48,396 bases of DNA from positions 1 through 48,396 of the IMG/VR virus record IMGVR_UViG_3300037336_000318; one strand, given 5' to 3'. The DNA comes from a virus. A model generated the notes under the pieces. That model searched no databases. It saw only the letters and a list, made by a program, of their open reading frames with translations, and was not told the DNA's origin. Below, one piece after another: positions 15,538 through 25,422 of the stretch (position 1 is the first letter of the stretch; every line of letters starts with the position of its first letter). The position numbers were made by a program, and so were the translations under genes.

Positions 15538-16830
15538 ATGAATAATCTCGATGATGCCAATATCTTAAAAAATGCCCTTGTTGGCGTTGAATTTGAATTC
15601 TATTCAAATTTTAGTGCCGAAGAAACAGCTAAAAAAATAGCAATTCTTTTAGGCAAAAAAATTCATGTCGAAATAAAGGCGCACAGCGATTTTGAAGTAA
15701 CACAAGACGCGTTTAAAATAGAACCCGATATGTCAGGTGGAGCAAAACTTCTTGAATTAGTAACAGGTGCACTTCCTTATTATGCAGCACGTTTAATGAT
15801 AATTAATATGTGTGCTTGGATTGATGAAAATGGATACACAAATGACAGAACATCTATTCACTTAAATTTATCATTTGATAAATCAAAAATAGATAACAAG
15901 TATAGGATTTCTAAAATGAACGTTCTTAAATTTATTTTAGATTTTAATGAAGATCAGGTCTTTAATTTCTTTCCTAAAAGAGAAAATTCAGCATACGCCA
16001 AATCAATAAAATTTGTTTTGCCAAAGGAAGATACTTACTTCTTTGATGGTATGCATATTAATTCACATAACTTTATATTTCCAGATACTAAATATTATGG
16101 AATCAATTTTGACAAAAGACATAAAAACTATCTTGAATTTAGATATGTTGGAGGTGCTGACTGGCAAAAGAAAACTACAACCATTTTATATTTAGTAGAC
16201 AGGTTTCTACTACAAATATGGAAGTCTACTGAAAATAACGAATTTAGTAATTTAAATTCGCTAGAGCTTAGGCGTATAGTTGCTAGTAATCAACGGGTTA
16301 TCGATGCTAGAAAGGATTGGAAAACTATTAAGGAAAACTGGAAAGATGTTAAATTTACAGTTGATTTAAATGAAAATCCAAAAATAGTAGATATATATTG
16401 GCCAGTCGTGAAGGACAGAGTAATGCGATTATTCACACACGGAGACCTATTAAAGGGACATATTAATTATGATTCGGACAGCGGTAGAATTCAAGTTGCA
16501 AATGGAAGACTTGAATATTGTGTAGATATTAGAAACTATGAGTTTGTTAATTGTTTTCTTAGAGGAGAATTTACAGAATGTGACATATATGGTTCTGACG
16601 TAAATGGGTCAGATATACATTATTGCAATTTTTATTCAGGTACTCAAATTAATGATTCTAAAATTGACGGATCATATGTTCATGGGTCATGTGTTGCTAA
16701 AGATTGCTATGTATATGGTAAAGGAACATTTAAAGGAACAATGATTGGTGGAATATTTAGAGAAGGAACTTATGATAAAAAACTAGCAAAATTTAATGAT
16801 GTTGAAATTATTAAATCAAAAACAATATAA
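15538..16830 (+). CDS. Amidoligase-like protein with pentapeptide-type C-terminal repeats
   Basis: 430 residues in two parts. The N-terminal part (1-~240) matches the pattern of the putative amidoligase family (glutamine-synthetase-like COOH-NH2 ligases): GVEFEF near residue 17, an acidic DMSGGAKLLELVTG stretch, SIHLNLSF near 117, and NYLEFRYVGG near 200. Enzymes of this fold join a carboxyl group to an amine using ATP. The C-terminal part (~335-415) has short repeats of the type x(C/S)xIxGSxxxGS (ECDIYGSDVNGSDIHYCNF), expected to form a right-handed beta-helix, as in pentapeptide-repeat proteins. It sits between the S1-like gene and baseplate genes, behind its own promoter element. Substrate unknown. 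Confidence 0.72.
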   Translation: MNNLDDANILKNALVGVEFEFYSNFSAEETAKKIAILLGKKIHVEIKAHSDFEVTQDAFKIEPDMSGGAKLLELVTGALPYYAARLMIINMCAWIDENGYTNDRTSIHLNLSFDKSKIDNKYRISKMNVLKFILDFNEDQVFNFFPKRENSAYAKSIKFVLPKEDTYFFDGMHINSHNFIFPDTKYYGINFDKRHKNYLEFRYVGGADWQKKTTTILYLVDRFLLQIWKSTENNEFSNLNSLELRRIVASNQRVIDARKDWKTIKENWKDVKFTVDLNENPKIVDIYWPVVKDRVMRLFTHGDLLKGHINYDSDSGRIQVANGRLEYCVDIRNYEFVNCFLRGEFTECDIYGSDVNGSDIHYCNFYSGTQINDSKIDGSYVHGSCVAKDCYVYGKGTFKGTMIGGIFREGTYDKKLAKFNDVEIIKSKTI

Positions 16831-16845
16831 AAATAAATAAACATT

Positions 16846-17676
16846 ATGAGTGAAACAATAGTAGGAGATATTAATTCACTACAAAATCCAGAATGGGATA
16901 CTGCATGTTTTAATAGCTTTGTAGATGAATTGGCAGATGAGGTTACAGGTTCATGTATGATTCCTATGAATCTTCCAAAAAAAGAAGTTCAAAATATAGT
17001 AAAACGTGCAAAGAAATGGTTCTATAAGAATTATGAATACTCAGTTAGAGAAGGCTTTATGGTATTGCCATACACATTATTTGAAAGTGAGCATTTTAAA
17101 AAGACAAGAAGTTTTCTTTTACCAGGTATGGATATAACTACTGGAGGAAATGAAGTATATTCAGTATATGGTTTATTTGAAGTAGGTTCTAATTGGGGAG
17201 GTACTACTGATATTAACTTTATACAAGGTGATTTTGCAATCGAACGAATGTTAATGGGTGGAATGTATGGTGGATCTAATACCGGAGCAGCTGCTGAAAA
17301 TTTACAAGCATATGTTATTAATGAAAGTTTTTTTGATTTAGCTCGACAGATTATTCAAAATCCAATATCTTTTCATTATAATCAACTTACACATGAACTT
17401 AGAATAATGGGAGAGACACCTAGGAGAGATGTTATATTAGAAATATATGAAACTATTCCGGAATGTGCTCTCTTTCAGGACGAAGCTTTTTTCAGATATT
17501 GTGCAGCTAAAATTAAAATATCATTAGGTCAAAAGCTAGGAATATTTGGATTTTCTCTTCCGGGAAATATTCAAATAAATCCAGATTTAATTAAAGATCT
17601 TGGTACAGAGGAATTAGAAGCAATCATTGAAGAGATTAAGAGTGACGAAGGAACTGATTGGATGATGCATTCTTAA
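16846..17676 (+). CDS. Conserved virion-module protein, role unknown
   Basis: 276 residues, directly upstream of the gp25 gene. The N-terminal helix (LPKKEVQNIVKRAKKWFYKNY) is followed by strands (FMVLPYTLF, VYSVYGLFEV), a Gly-rich loop (MGGMYGGSNTGAAAE), then a helical part with LRIMGETPRRDVILEIYE. The C-terminal segment (KIKISLGQKLGIFGFSLPG, then ELEAIIEEIKSDE) looks like proteins found next to baseplate genes in other large phages. It may be a connector or wedge component. No enzymatic motif. Confidence 0.65.
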   Translation: MSETIVGDINSLQNPEWDTACFNSFVDELADEVTGSCMIPMNLPKKEVQNIVKRAKKWFYKNYEYSVREGFMVLPYTLFESEHFKKTRSFLLPGMDITTGGNEVYSVYGLFEVGSNWGGTTDINFIQGDFAIERMLMGGMYGGSNTGAAAENLQAYVINESFFDLARQIIQNPISFHYNQLTHELRIMGETPRRDVILEIYETIPECALFQDEAFFRYCAAKIKISLGQKLGIFGFSLPGNIQINPDLIKDLGTEELEAIIEEIKSDEGTDWMMHS

Positions 17677-17692
17677 ACAAATATATACAATA

Positions 17693-18046
17693 ATGGAAAT
17701 ATATATAAAAACAATCGAGGACCCTAATTACACTACAAATCAATTAGAAGTAGGTTCAGAGGTTCAAATGTTATTAACTCAAATAGAAAATCTTATTTTT
17801 ACAAAAAGAGGTGATGTATTAGGGGATGCTGACTTTGGATTAAATCTCGAAGACTATGTATATTCATTTAGTTATAATGATAATATGTTAAAGGGATATA
17901 TTGAAAAAAGCATATCAACATATATTCCACTAGCATCAAAATACAATGTTAATGTTAATGTTGAATTTGCAACAGAAACAGAAAGAAATTTGGTATTTGT
18001 TGATATCGTAATTGACAACACATTCGGAATTCAAATTTCACTATAA
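17693..18046 (+). CDS. 25: Baseplate wedge protein gp25
   Basis: 117 residues of the gpW/gp25 family, which forms the core bundle joining wedges to the inner baseplate. The family pattern LIFTKRGDVLGDADFGLNLEDYVYSF is at about residues 33-58, followed by a helix and strands NVEFATETERNLVFVDIVI. T4 gp25 is 132 residues. The order gp25-gp6-large wedge protein is the usual one for contractile injection systems. The start follows AATATATACAATA with no Shine-Dalgarno sequence. Confidence 0.92.
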   Translation: MEIYIKTIEDPNYTTNQLEVGSEVQMLLTQIENLIFTKRGDVLGDADFGLNLEDYVYSFSYNDNMLKGYIEKSISTYIPLASKYNVNVNVEFATETERNLVFVDIVIDNTFGIQISL

Positions 18047-18058
18047 AATATAATAAAA

Positions 18059-19879
18059 ATGGAAGAACTTAAATTTTTATCAAAAACAAGAATAAAGGCT
18101 ACTGAAATGATAGCAGACACTCGAACATATATCAGTAGATTATATGGAAGAGGTGGAGAGCTATTTACAACAGCTTCTCCTTTTTCTCAAATATTACAAG
18201 TATTAGCTGAGATTTCAAACCTAATTTTTTTTTATATCGAAGATGCTACGGTTGAACAAAACATATTAACCGCTCAAAATAAAGAATCTATATATGGTTT
18301 GGCGAGGCTAGCCGGTCATGATGCATTTAGAGGTTCTTCATCAATTGGTGAAATTAAAGTAAGATTAAATACAAGCGCATTTAATGAAATAGGAGGGGAT
18401 GCTATTAATATATCTGCTAACTCGATTATAACTTCAACTAAAAATGGACTTGAGTATGTATTAAGAACAAGTGCTGATCAATTTAGAATTGATAAAAACA
18501 ACGCAGACTATATCTATATACCGATCATACAAGGAAAGGTGGAGAGTCAGGAAATAACAGGTACTGGTGAAAAACTCCAATCATTCAATATAATTATTAA
18601 AAAGAATACAGATCATGATTCAGTAAGAGTTACTGTTAATAGTGAATTATGGACTAAGTATGATTCTTTATATGATATGAAAGTTGGTAGCAAAGGATAT
18701 ATTGTAAAGACAGGAATTTCAGGAGGATTAGATATTTATTTCGGAAATGGATCATTTGGGAATATTCCAACAGAAGGAGCCACTATTAGAATTGACTATA
18801 TTGTTACTTCCGGTTCTATTGGTAATTTATCAGGTTCTAATGATCTTAATTTTAAATTTAAAACCGAAGGATTTGATTCATTAGGAAATTTTTATGATTT
18901 AAATAAATTATTAGAGGCTTCGTTTACAGTAGCACCTGTTATGGGAGCAGATCCAGAGCCAATTGAACTTACTAAGTTAATAGCACCTCTACAAAGTCAT
19001 TCATTTGTTTTAGCAACTCCAAAGAATTACGAAGCATTTTTATCTAAATATGGTATGTTCTCATATTTAGAAGCATATAACACAACTGATGATGGATATT
19101 TAGACGACGATAACGTTATTTATTTATTCATGTTACCTGATGTTTTAAGAAAACTTACAAAAAAAAATGACTATTTTAATTTAAATTTAGAAGAGTTTTT
19201 CTTTTCTGAAAATGAAAAAAATGGAATTTTACGAGTTCTTGAAGAATCCGGACAACAAATGTTAACTACTGAAGTTAAAATAGTAGAACCTAAAGTTCAA
19301 TATTTTAGAATGGATATTAAGGTTAGATATTTCGAAGGATTTGATAAGACAAATTTAAGTAATGTAATTCGTTCAAAAATATCTAATTATTTAATTAATA
19401 TTACGCGTAGAGATAGATTACCTAAATCTGATATTATTGCATTGTTAGAGGGTGTTGATGGAATCGATTCAGTAAATGTTAGATTTGTGTCAGAGACTGA
19501 AGAAAGTGCAAGAAGACTTGGTTATTATGTTAGTGAAACAATCACAGTAACACCAAGTATTCCATTACTTGAGGATATTGGAAATGGAAAACAAAAATAT
19601 GTTTTCTTTAAAAGAACAGTAAATTCAACCAACATTACCTTTGAAAAAGGGGCAGCATTACCTGAGAATGTAATCAATCTTGATTCATTTGGAGATATCT
19701 TATTAGATAAAGAAGAAGTTGCACTTTTTAGAGGTGGATGGATGGATCGAGATGGAATTGTAGTATTGGATGATGTGAAGATGGGAGAAATGGCTGCACT
19801 TTCTATTTATTTTGACGAGCCAGCTGTTAAAAACACAGTTTTTACTAGAATACAATCACAAAATAGAAGAGCATTATAA
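18059..19879 (+). CDS. 6: Baseplate wedge protein gp6 (baseplate J-like)
   Basis: 606 residues (T4 gp6 is about 660). The helical start (ATEMIADTRTYISRLYGRGGE, then EISNLIFFYIEDATVEQNI) and the central strand-rich domain with IYFGNGSFGNIPTEGATIRIDY and SGSIGNL are typical of baseplate J/gp6 proteins, where Gly-rich strands carry the dimer contacts. The C-terminal domain contains DRLPKSDIIALLEGVDGIDSVNVRF, as in gp6/gpJ. It follows gp25 by 12 bases. gp6 forms the inner ring that holds the six wedges together. Confidence 0.88.
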   Translation: MEELKFLSKTRIKATEMIADTRTYISRLYGRGGELFTTASPFSQILQVLAEISNLIFFYIEDATVEQNILTAQNKESIYGLARLAGHDAFRGSSSIGEIKVRLNTSAFNEIGGDAINISANSIITSTKNGLEYVLRTSADQFRIDKNNADYIYIPIIQGKVESQEITGTGEKLQSFNIIIKKNTDHDSVRVTVNSELWTKYDSLYDMKVGSKGYIVKTGISGGLDIYFGNGSFGNIPTEGATIRIDYIVTSGSIGNLSGSNDLNFKFKTEGFDSLGNFYDLNKLLEASFTVAPVMGADPEPIELTKLIAPLQSHSFVLATPKNYEAFLSKYGMFSYLEAYNTTDDGYLDDDNVIYLFMLPDVLRKLTKKNDYFNLNLEEFFFSENEKNGILRVLEESGQQMLTTEVKIVEPKVQYFRMDIKVRYFEGFDKTNLSNVIRSKISNYLINITRRDRLPKSDIIALLEGVDGIDSVNVRFVSETEESARRLGYYVSETITVTPSIPLLEDIGNGKQKYVFFKRTVNSTNITFEKGAALPENVINLDSFGDILLDKEEVALFRGGWMDRDGIVVLDDVKMGEMAALSIYFDEPAVKNTVFTRIQSQNRRAL

Positions 19880-20148
19880 TGGATTTATTTAGTAATTTAT
19901 TTAAAGTACGTAAAGTAAAAGGATACAGTTCTCGTTTGTCAATAATGGACAAACGATTACATGTAGGAAACGACTATAGAAATAACATGTTAGTTAATTC
20001 GTTATCAAAGTATATTCAAAGAAACGATACTATGAATGATTTTGTAATAATGATTCAACATGTTGTTGCTGATTTTGTTGATTCAGTAACATACTTGAAG
20101 GCGTATAAATCCTTTACAATCAAAAAGGACGATAAAAAAGTTAAATAA
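19879..20148 (+). CDS. Small basic protein in baseplate operon
   Basis: 89 residues, Lys/Arg-rich at both ends, helical in the middle (YRNNMLVNSLSKYIQRND, MIQHVVADFVDSVTYLKAYK). It overlaps gp6 by one base and ends one base before the next gene, so it is a coupled member of the wedge operon. It may be a small wedge clamp or assembly factor. Family not recognised. Confidence 0.65.
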   Translation: MDLFSNLFKVRKVKGYSSRLSIMDKRLHVGNDYRNNMLVNSLSKYIQRNDTMNDFVIMIQHVVADFVDSVTYLKAYKSFTIKKDDKKVK

Positions 20149-20149
20149 A

Positions 20150-22906
20150 ATGGCATATAAAAATTTAAGATTTTTTGATAGTGAATCGAATGACATTAAC
20201 CTTATATATAATTCAGATAAGGATATATGGGAAGGTGTTTGTTATTTGCCTAAGGTATCGGTGGGTTTATATGAAACACTTACAATTTATATACTTGAGG
20301 AGGTAAAGGGAATATTAGGAAATACTAAATATATTACTCCTATTTCAGAAAATGCCGGCAGCTCTGTTTTTAAATTTAAATTCTTTAGTGGATATGAATT
20401 TAGTGAAGATATATTTATGTACAGTGCTTCTAATATTAATGGAGATTTAGAAATTCAAAAAGATGAATTTCAGATATTTAATTTACTTGATTCGAATAAT
20501 AGTAATTCAATAGAAGAATCAACAGGATTAAAGATAATAGAATCTGCATTACCGCTTGAGCCTATTAAATGTAATGTTGCATTAATGAGTATGATCGACA
20601 ATTATCACACGAGACTTCTTGATATTACTGAAATTAATAATGGTGTTGAGACTTTAATTGCAACTATTAGAATTTACGGAGAAACTGAAGAAGAAGATGA
20701 GAGATTAGGTGTATTACTTTCAAATATTGGAATGACGTTATCACCTAGTGAATTTATTATACTTAAGGATTCTAATATAAATGAGTTGTCTCCTGATTGG
20801 ATTCTAATGAATCAAAAAAGAAAGGAATTATTACTAGAAGCAAGCAAAATCAAACCTTTCATTGGAACATACAAGGCAATATTAAACGCTATTGATTTTT
20901 TCGGTTATGATAAGTTAACTTTAAAAGAATATTGGTTGTATATAAATGATCAATCTGAGAATTTCGGTAAATTAAAGGCAGTTCCTGTTCCTGGACAGGA
21001 TGTTGTTGGATTTTTAGCAAATAAAGATAAAGAGATCGTACTTCCTAGCTCTAATTTAAAAAAGACAAGCAGATTTTCTTTAGTGTATCGATTAAATGAT
21101 GTAGATGGCGGAATTGATGAGTGGGATATTCCAACAGTTAAAGAGGCTTTTGATTATTCCCCTGAAGAAGTCTTAATTAAATTATATGGTTTAAAAAAGA
21201 AACTACAGAGTGATTTTTTACCACTACACGCAAAAATAGTAGATATTACAGGGGAAGGGGATTACTTTTCTCAATTTAATTTAAACGTTTGGAATAATCA
21301 ACATCTTATTAAATATCAACAAGCTGGAGTAAATGTTGAATTTATTAAATTTCCAGAAACTCGTCAGTTATTTATAGAAGATCTTAGAAAGGTAGATTAT
21401 AGATTAACTGGAATCAACCAAGATCTTAGTTCGATATCAATCACTGATAGAATTGAAATATGTAATTCCATTACAGGATTTTATGATGGATATTACACAG
21501 CCGACATGTCAACCTATAATACTCTTAGTGGAATTCCAATTGGATGTCCTGTTGTATTAAAATCAGATTCATTTATGACATCATGGGATTCTGCTGATTT
21601 TTCATATATGGACGCGGAAGACACTGGAGATCATATGTTAACATGGAACACATGGTGGAATCATGGTGTTTATGAAATAGAATGGAATGTAAAGGGTCCT
21701 AATAATTATGAGAAAACTTATCGAGGTCCTGTTGGATACTGGGACAATAATGATGATTTTAAACCAGAGTATCAGGAATTTCCAATAGTATTGCCATATG
21801 AGGGAAACTATCAAGTAGAGCTTGCACTTTATGATCTTTATAATGTTCGTAGTGTATGTCGAAAAAAAGATTTTATTAACGTTAAAAATAAAAACGTTGA
21901 GATATATGGAATTTATCAAAAGATGGTTCCTGAACTAAATTGGAGCAAATATAAATATGATTGGGACGTAGTAGGAAGTGACTGGAATTGGTCTAGGGAA
22001 AACATTACAGATTTGGATAGTATTATTGCAACGTACTACTTAACACTAGACAGGGCAAATTACGTGCATGATGGTGATGATGGAATAGAATTTTCGACAG
22101 TTAGTAGATATGTTAATAATAGTAGTCCAACTGGATTTAGCGAAACTACAGGACCTTATCAATGGAAAGAATTAAGAGAACACACATGGAATGATGGAGT
22201 TACTATTAATTGGGAAATGATGAGAATTGGAGCCGACATTAATTCTTCATTTAAAATAAACTTAAATCAAAAAACAAACGGACATACATTTTTTATTAAG
22301 CAAATAGATACATTAACTAATATAGAGGTATTAGATGAATATGAAATACTAAGTACGTATCCTGTAAATAGATCAGATCTAACTGCATGGAATAATATTG
22401 CTACTGAACTTTCAAGCTTAGATCCAATTGAACATCCATTATTTTCAAAGTTCAATTATAATCCTATTATAATTGATAGTAATGGTGATGGTGTATTAGA
22501 CCAATGTAACTTTATGTTAATTGTCGCAGAATTACCATCAAGAACATATGACTATTCTGATGTAGGTTTTTCCAATACGCTAGGTGGTAATGTAATTGCA
22601 AATTCTGAAGTTCACTTTGAAAGTTATAATCCTAATTTTAATAATTTACATGTAATAAACACACATGTAAATGTTAATATGTTAAATCATGTTACATTCT
22701 CATATGACAACACACAAATGCCAGGCATTATTTTACAAAAATGGACTTTAAAAAACAATAGCAAAAATGTAGATGATATATATTATAATAATCAATGGCT
22801 TACATATTTATTTAAACATAAAGGAGACTATACTTTAGAACTGGAATTAACAGACTCTAATGGAAATAAAAACAAAATAAACAAAAATATATTAAAAATT
22901 ATATAA
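20150..22906 (+). CDS. Large baseplate wedge protein (gp7/gpI-like)
   Basis: 918 residues directly after gp6 and a small gene, the place of gp7 (T4) or gpI (P2). Residues about 185-265 (IRIYGETEEEDERLGVLLSN, then LEASKIKPFIGTYKAILN and AIDFFGYDKLTLKEYWL) match the helical tail-protein-I-like core that packs against gp6 and gp25. Two later segments resemble PKD/Ig-like modules: ~505-590 (a TWNTWWNHGVYEIEWNVKGP strand, then LPYEGNYQVELALYDLYNV) and the C-terminus (YLFKHKGDYTLELELTDSNG). A Trp/Asp-rich part lies between (KYDWDVVGSDWNWSRENI). The modular extension would point outward. Confidence 0.75.
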   Translation: MAYKNLRFFDSESNDINLIYNSDKDIWEGVCYLPKVSVGLYETLTIYILEEVKGILGNTKYITPISENAGSSVFKFKFFSGYEFSEDIFMYSASNINGDLEIQKDEFQIFNLLDSNNSNSIEESTGLKIIESALPLEPIKCNVALMSMIDNYHTRLLDITEINNGVETLIATIRIYGETEEEDERLGVLLSNIGMTLSPSEFIILKDSNINELSPDWILMNQKRKELLLEASKIKPFIGTYKAILNAIDFFGYDKLTLKEYWLYINDQSENFGKLKAVPVPGQDVVGFLANKDKEIVLPSSNLKKTSRFSLVYRLNDVDGGIDEWDIPTVKEAFDYSPEEVLIKLYGLKKKLQSDFLPLHAKIVDITGEGDYFSQFNLNVWNNQHLIKYQQAGVNVEFIKFPETRQLFIEDLRKVDYRLTGINQDLSSISITDRIEICNSITGFYDGYYTADMSTYNTLSGIPIGCPVVLKSDSFMTSWDSADFSYMDAEDTGDHMLTWNTWWNHGVYEIEWNVKGPNNYEKTYRGPVGYWDNNDDFKPEYQEFPIVLPYEGNYQVELALYDLYNVRSVCRKKDFINVKNKNVEIYGIYQKMVPELNWSKYKYDWDVVGSDWNWSRENITDLDSIIATYYLTLDRANYVHDGDDGIEFSTVSRYVNNSSPTGFSETTGPYQWKELREHTWNDGVTINWEMMRIGADINSSFKINLNQKTNGHTFFIKQIDTLTNIEVLDEYEILSTYPVNRSDLTAWNNIATELSSLDPIEHPLFSKFNYNPIIIDSNGDGVLDQCNFMLIVAELPSRTYDYSDVGFSNTLGGNVIANSEVHFESYNPNFNNLHVINTHVNVNMLNHVTFSYDNTQMPGIILQKWTLKNNSKNVDDIYYNNQWLTYLFKHKGDYTLELELTDSNGNKNKINKNILKII

Positions 22907-23473
22907 ATGGCAAATATAACATTAATGTTGGGAACCGATAGTGTTTCATCTTCTAGGCTCGTAATTAACAACAATTTTACAGCTTTAAATGAAGAATTAG
23001 CGGCTATAGCTGCACTATTCAACACAGAACAACAAACAATTGTACTTTCAGGCAAAATTACAGCATCACTATTACGTATTAATAATGGAACTATTGATAC
23101 ATTATTAGTAAACGCAGCAGATATCGTTGCTAATTTACCAATAGTAGCAAATAGTAGTGTTACATTGAACAATGCTCTTGTATGTAAGATCGAAACAAAT
23201 GTATCATTACTACCTGTTGCTGATTCATATCAAAGTACAACATATGTATTAGCGGGTCAATTGTTCCCTAATCCTATATTGCTTACAGATGCAATTGAAG
23301 GCCAAACATTAACATTTATTGTTGAAGATGAAGAAGTTACATTTAATACTACAAATATAAATGGAGTATCTTCAGTAACGGTGCCAGTTGCTGGTTCTAT
23401 TACACTTACTATGGTCGGAGGAGCATTCTATATTGTATCAAATACATCGAATACTGTAGTAGTATATTCATAA
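22907..23473 (+). CDS. Fibre/appendage-type structural protein
   Basis: 188 residues, low in Lys and aromatic residues and rich in Ala, Thr, Val and Asn, unlike the neighbouring enzymes. The start SRLVINNNFTALNEELAAIAALF is a short coiled-coil of the type found at the base of phage fibres. The rest is regular beta-strand sequence (TVPVAGSITLTMVGGAFYIVS). It is probably a trimeric short appendage on the baseplate. It starts at the base after the wedge gene's stop. Confidence 0.65.
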   Translation: MANITLMLGTDSVSSSRLVINNNFTALNEELAAIAALFNTEQQTIVLSGKITASLLRINNGTIDTLLVNAADIVANLPIVANSSVTLNNALVCKIETNVSLLPVADSYQSTTYVLAGQLFPNPILLTDAIEGQTLTFIVEDEEVTFNTTNINGVSSVTVPVAGSITLTMVGGAFYIVSNTSNTVVVYS

Positions 23474-23489
23474 AAATAAAAAAGCATAA

Positions 23490-25421
23490 ATGGCTACACC
23501 ATTAATAAGAATACCACAAGAACAAGGAGGAACCATGTATGCGTTTTCAAGCGCAGCTAGAGATTTGACGCGAGCATACAATAACCCAGATATTAATTTT
23601 GAGTATTCTAAGTTTGCGTTGATAGATATTCCAGTAGTTGCAACACCGAGTAATGGTGAAAACTATATTCAATTTGAAAATCTTTTTGAAGGAGGAGCAC
23701 AAGATACACCTTATATTCCAGGCGGAGATGCTAATGTTGAATTTGCAGAAACATTTCAAAACTATGCATTAAATCTGGAAAACTTTATATTAAGTGACGA
23801 TGATTTTGATCCTTCTTTATTTTTAGCAGATTCTGAAAAGATCTTTTTTAAATGGATGAATCATATCGGTGCGCTTGATTTAAAAAATGCAACATCGCAG
23901 TATGCTGTAGGTGGTATTTCCAGAGCAATAGAACTTGAAGAAATTACAGAAACAGGAAGTAATTATAATAGATTAGTAAAATATATTGGAAATATTGATG
24001 TTTCTAATGATAAGAACTATCAAGGAAATACTTACAACGAAATATTTATAAACGTTCCATCGTCAGTTGGATTTACACCTGATGTGTTATTTAAGTCATC
24101 TAATTATAATACAACAGCAACATCATATTTGCCTTCTGATTTTATTAATGGTAGACAAGGTCAAACACATCCTGATGCGAATCTAACTTTAGGGTCATTG
24201 GGCGACAGGGAATCTGATGGTGCAATTAGCCTTAATCCAGTTGACGCATATAATTATGGAATAGATTTTGATGCTTCTTCATATGCTAGAATAATAAATG
24301 ATCCTTCATTAAATAATTTACTAGACTATTCTAAAAGAGGTGGAGACTTTAGGTTTAATGCAATCCTTGTTTATTATGATTTATATTCAAAGTCAAATAG
24401 TGTTAATAGATCTACCAATCTATATGGTGTTATAATACTTGATAATTTTAAAAACGATGCATCTTCAACAGGATCATATATACCTGAATTAACTAAGTAT
24501 AAGCCAAATGAAGTTACAGGATTAAATGGTAACGCGTTTGCGTTAAAGTTAAACGTTAAATTTAACTCTTCTCTTGATAATGTAGGTGTTGAATCTAATA
24601 TAAACGATTACACTACGTTTTCGATGGACATTTTTCTAGACACAACGACTGCATTGGAAAATGCTGCTAAATTAATGATAGAAGCTAATAGTAGATATAC
24701 ATCTATTTTTGATAGACTTGTTGTAGTTGAAGATCTTTTATTAACAACAGCTGAATCAAATGGCGTTAAATCTAAACTTAATGAAATAGAAATCATGCTT
24801 GAAAATGCAATATTAAATTACGCAGATTCAAGCTCTATTGTCGACATGATATCTTCTATTAATAATAGATTAAATCAGGTGATTAATGGTGTAATTCCAA
24901 GTGAGGTTCAATATAATACAGATGTACTATCACCTGGAAATGGAATTTTAATTGATAAAACTAATCCATCTAAAATAAAAATAGTAAATAATAATAATGG
25001 ATATAATTTAAACGATTTATTTGAATTTGATTTTAATTCCATGACAACAGGAACTCTGGTTAATTTAACAAATAAATTTAATATGACATTGGCAGCTGCA
25101 AATGGATTAATTACTAGAATTAGACCATTTGATAACTTATTAAGAATTCACACTGACGGTGGTATACCCTCTGGAGATTTAAATATATATTTAGATGATA
25201 GCATTAATCAATGGAAAAAGGGACAAACTGTTAAAATTTCATTTAAAGATGCATTAATAAATATAGGAAATAATAAAATAAATTTCTACACAGACCGGAA
25301 TAATGGATGGAAATTAAAGGCAGTAATAGGTACATCTAATCTATTAAGCATATCACCATACATTGAACTAATATGTGTTGATGAAATAAACAAGACGTTT
25401 GAACTTGAAATTATAAGATAA
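23490..25421 (+). CDS. Large virion appendage/baseplate protein
   Basis: 643 residues, Asn/Asp/Ser-rich and strand-dominated, with no enzymatic motif. A helical, coiled-coil-like segment near 390-465 (ALENAAKLMIEANSRYTSIF, then NEIEIMLENAILNY and SSINNRLNQVINGV) separates an N-terminal globular part from a C-terminal strand-rich tip. That layout suits a trimeric baseplate appendage in the position of T4 gp9-gp11. Family not recognised. Confidence 0.62.
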   Translation: MATPLIRIPQEQGGTMYAFSSAARDLTRAYNNPDINFEYSKFALIDIPVVATPSNGENYIQFENLFEGGAQDTPYIPGGDANVEFAETFQNYALNLENFILSDDDFDPSLFLADSEKIFFKWMNHIGALDLKNATSQYAVGGISRAIELEEITETGSNYNRLVKYIGNIDVSNDKNYQGNTYNEIFINVPSSVGFTPDVLFKSSNYNTTATSYLPSDFINGRQGQTHPDANLTLGSLGDRESDGAISLNPVDAYNYGIDFDASSYARIINDPSLNNLLDYSKRGGDFRFNAILVYYDLYSKSNSVNRSTNLYGVIILDNFKNDASSTGSYIPELTKYKPNEVTGLNGNAFALKLNVKFNSSLDNVGVESNINDYTTFSMDIFLDTTTALENAAKLMIEANSRYTSIFDRLVVVEDLLLTTAESNGVKSKLNEIEIMLENAILNYADSSSIVDMISSINNRLNQVINGVIPSEVQYNTDVLSPGNGILIDKTNPSKIKIVNNNNGYNLNDLFEFDFNSMTTGTLVNLTNKFNMTLAAANGLITRIRPFDNLLRIHTDGGIPSGDLNIYLDDSINQWKKGQTVKISFKDALINIGNNKINFYTDRNNGWKLKAVIGTSNLLSISPYIELICVDEINKTFELEIIR

Positions 25422-25422
25422 T

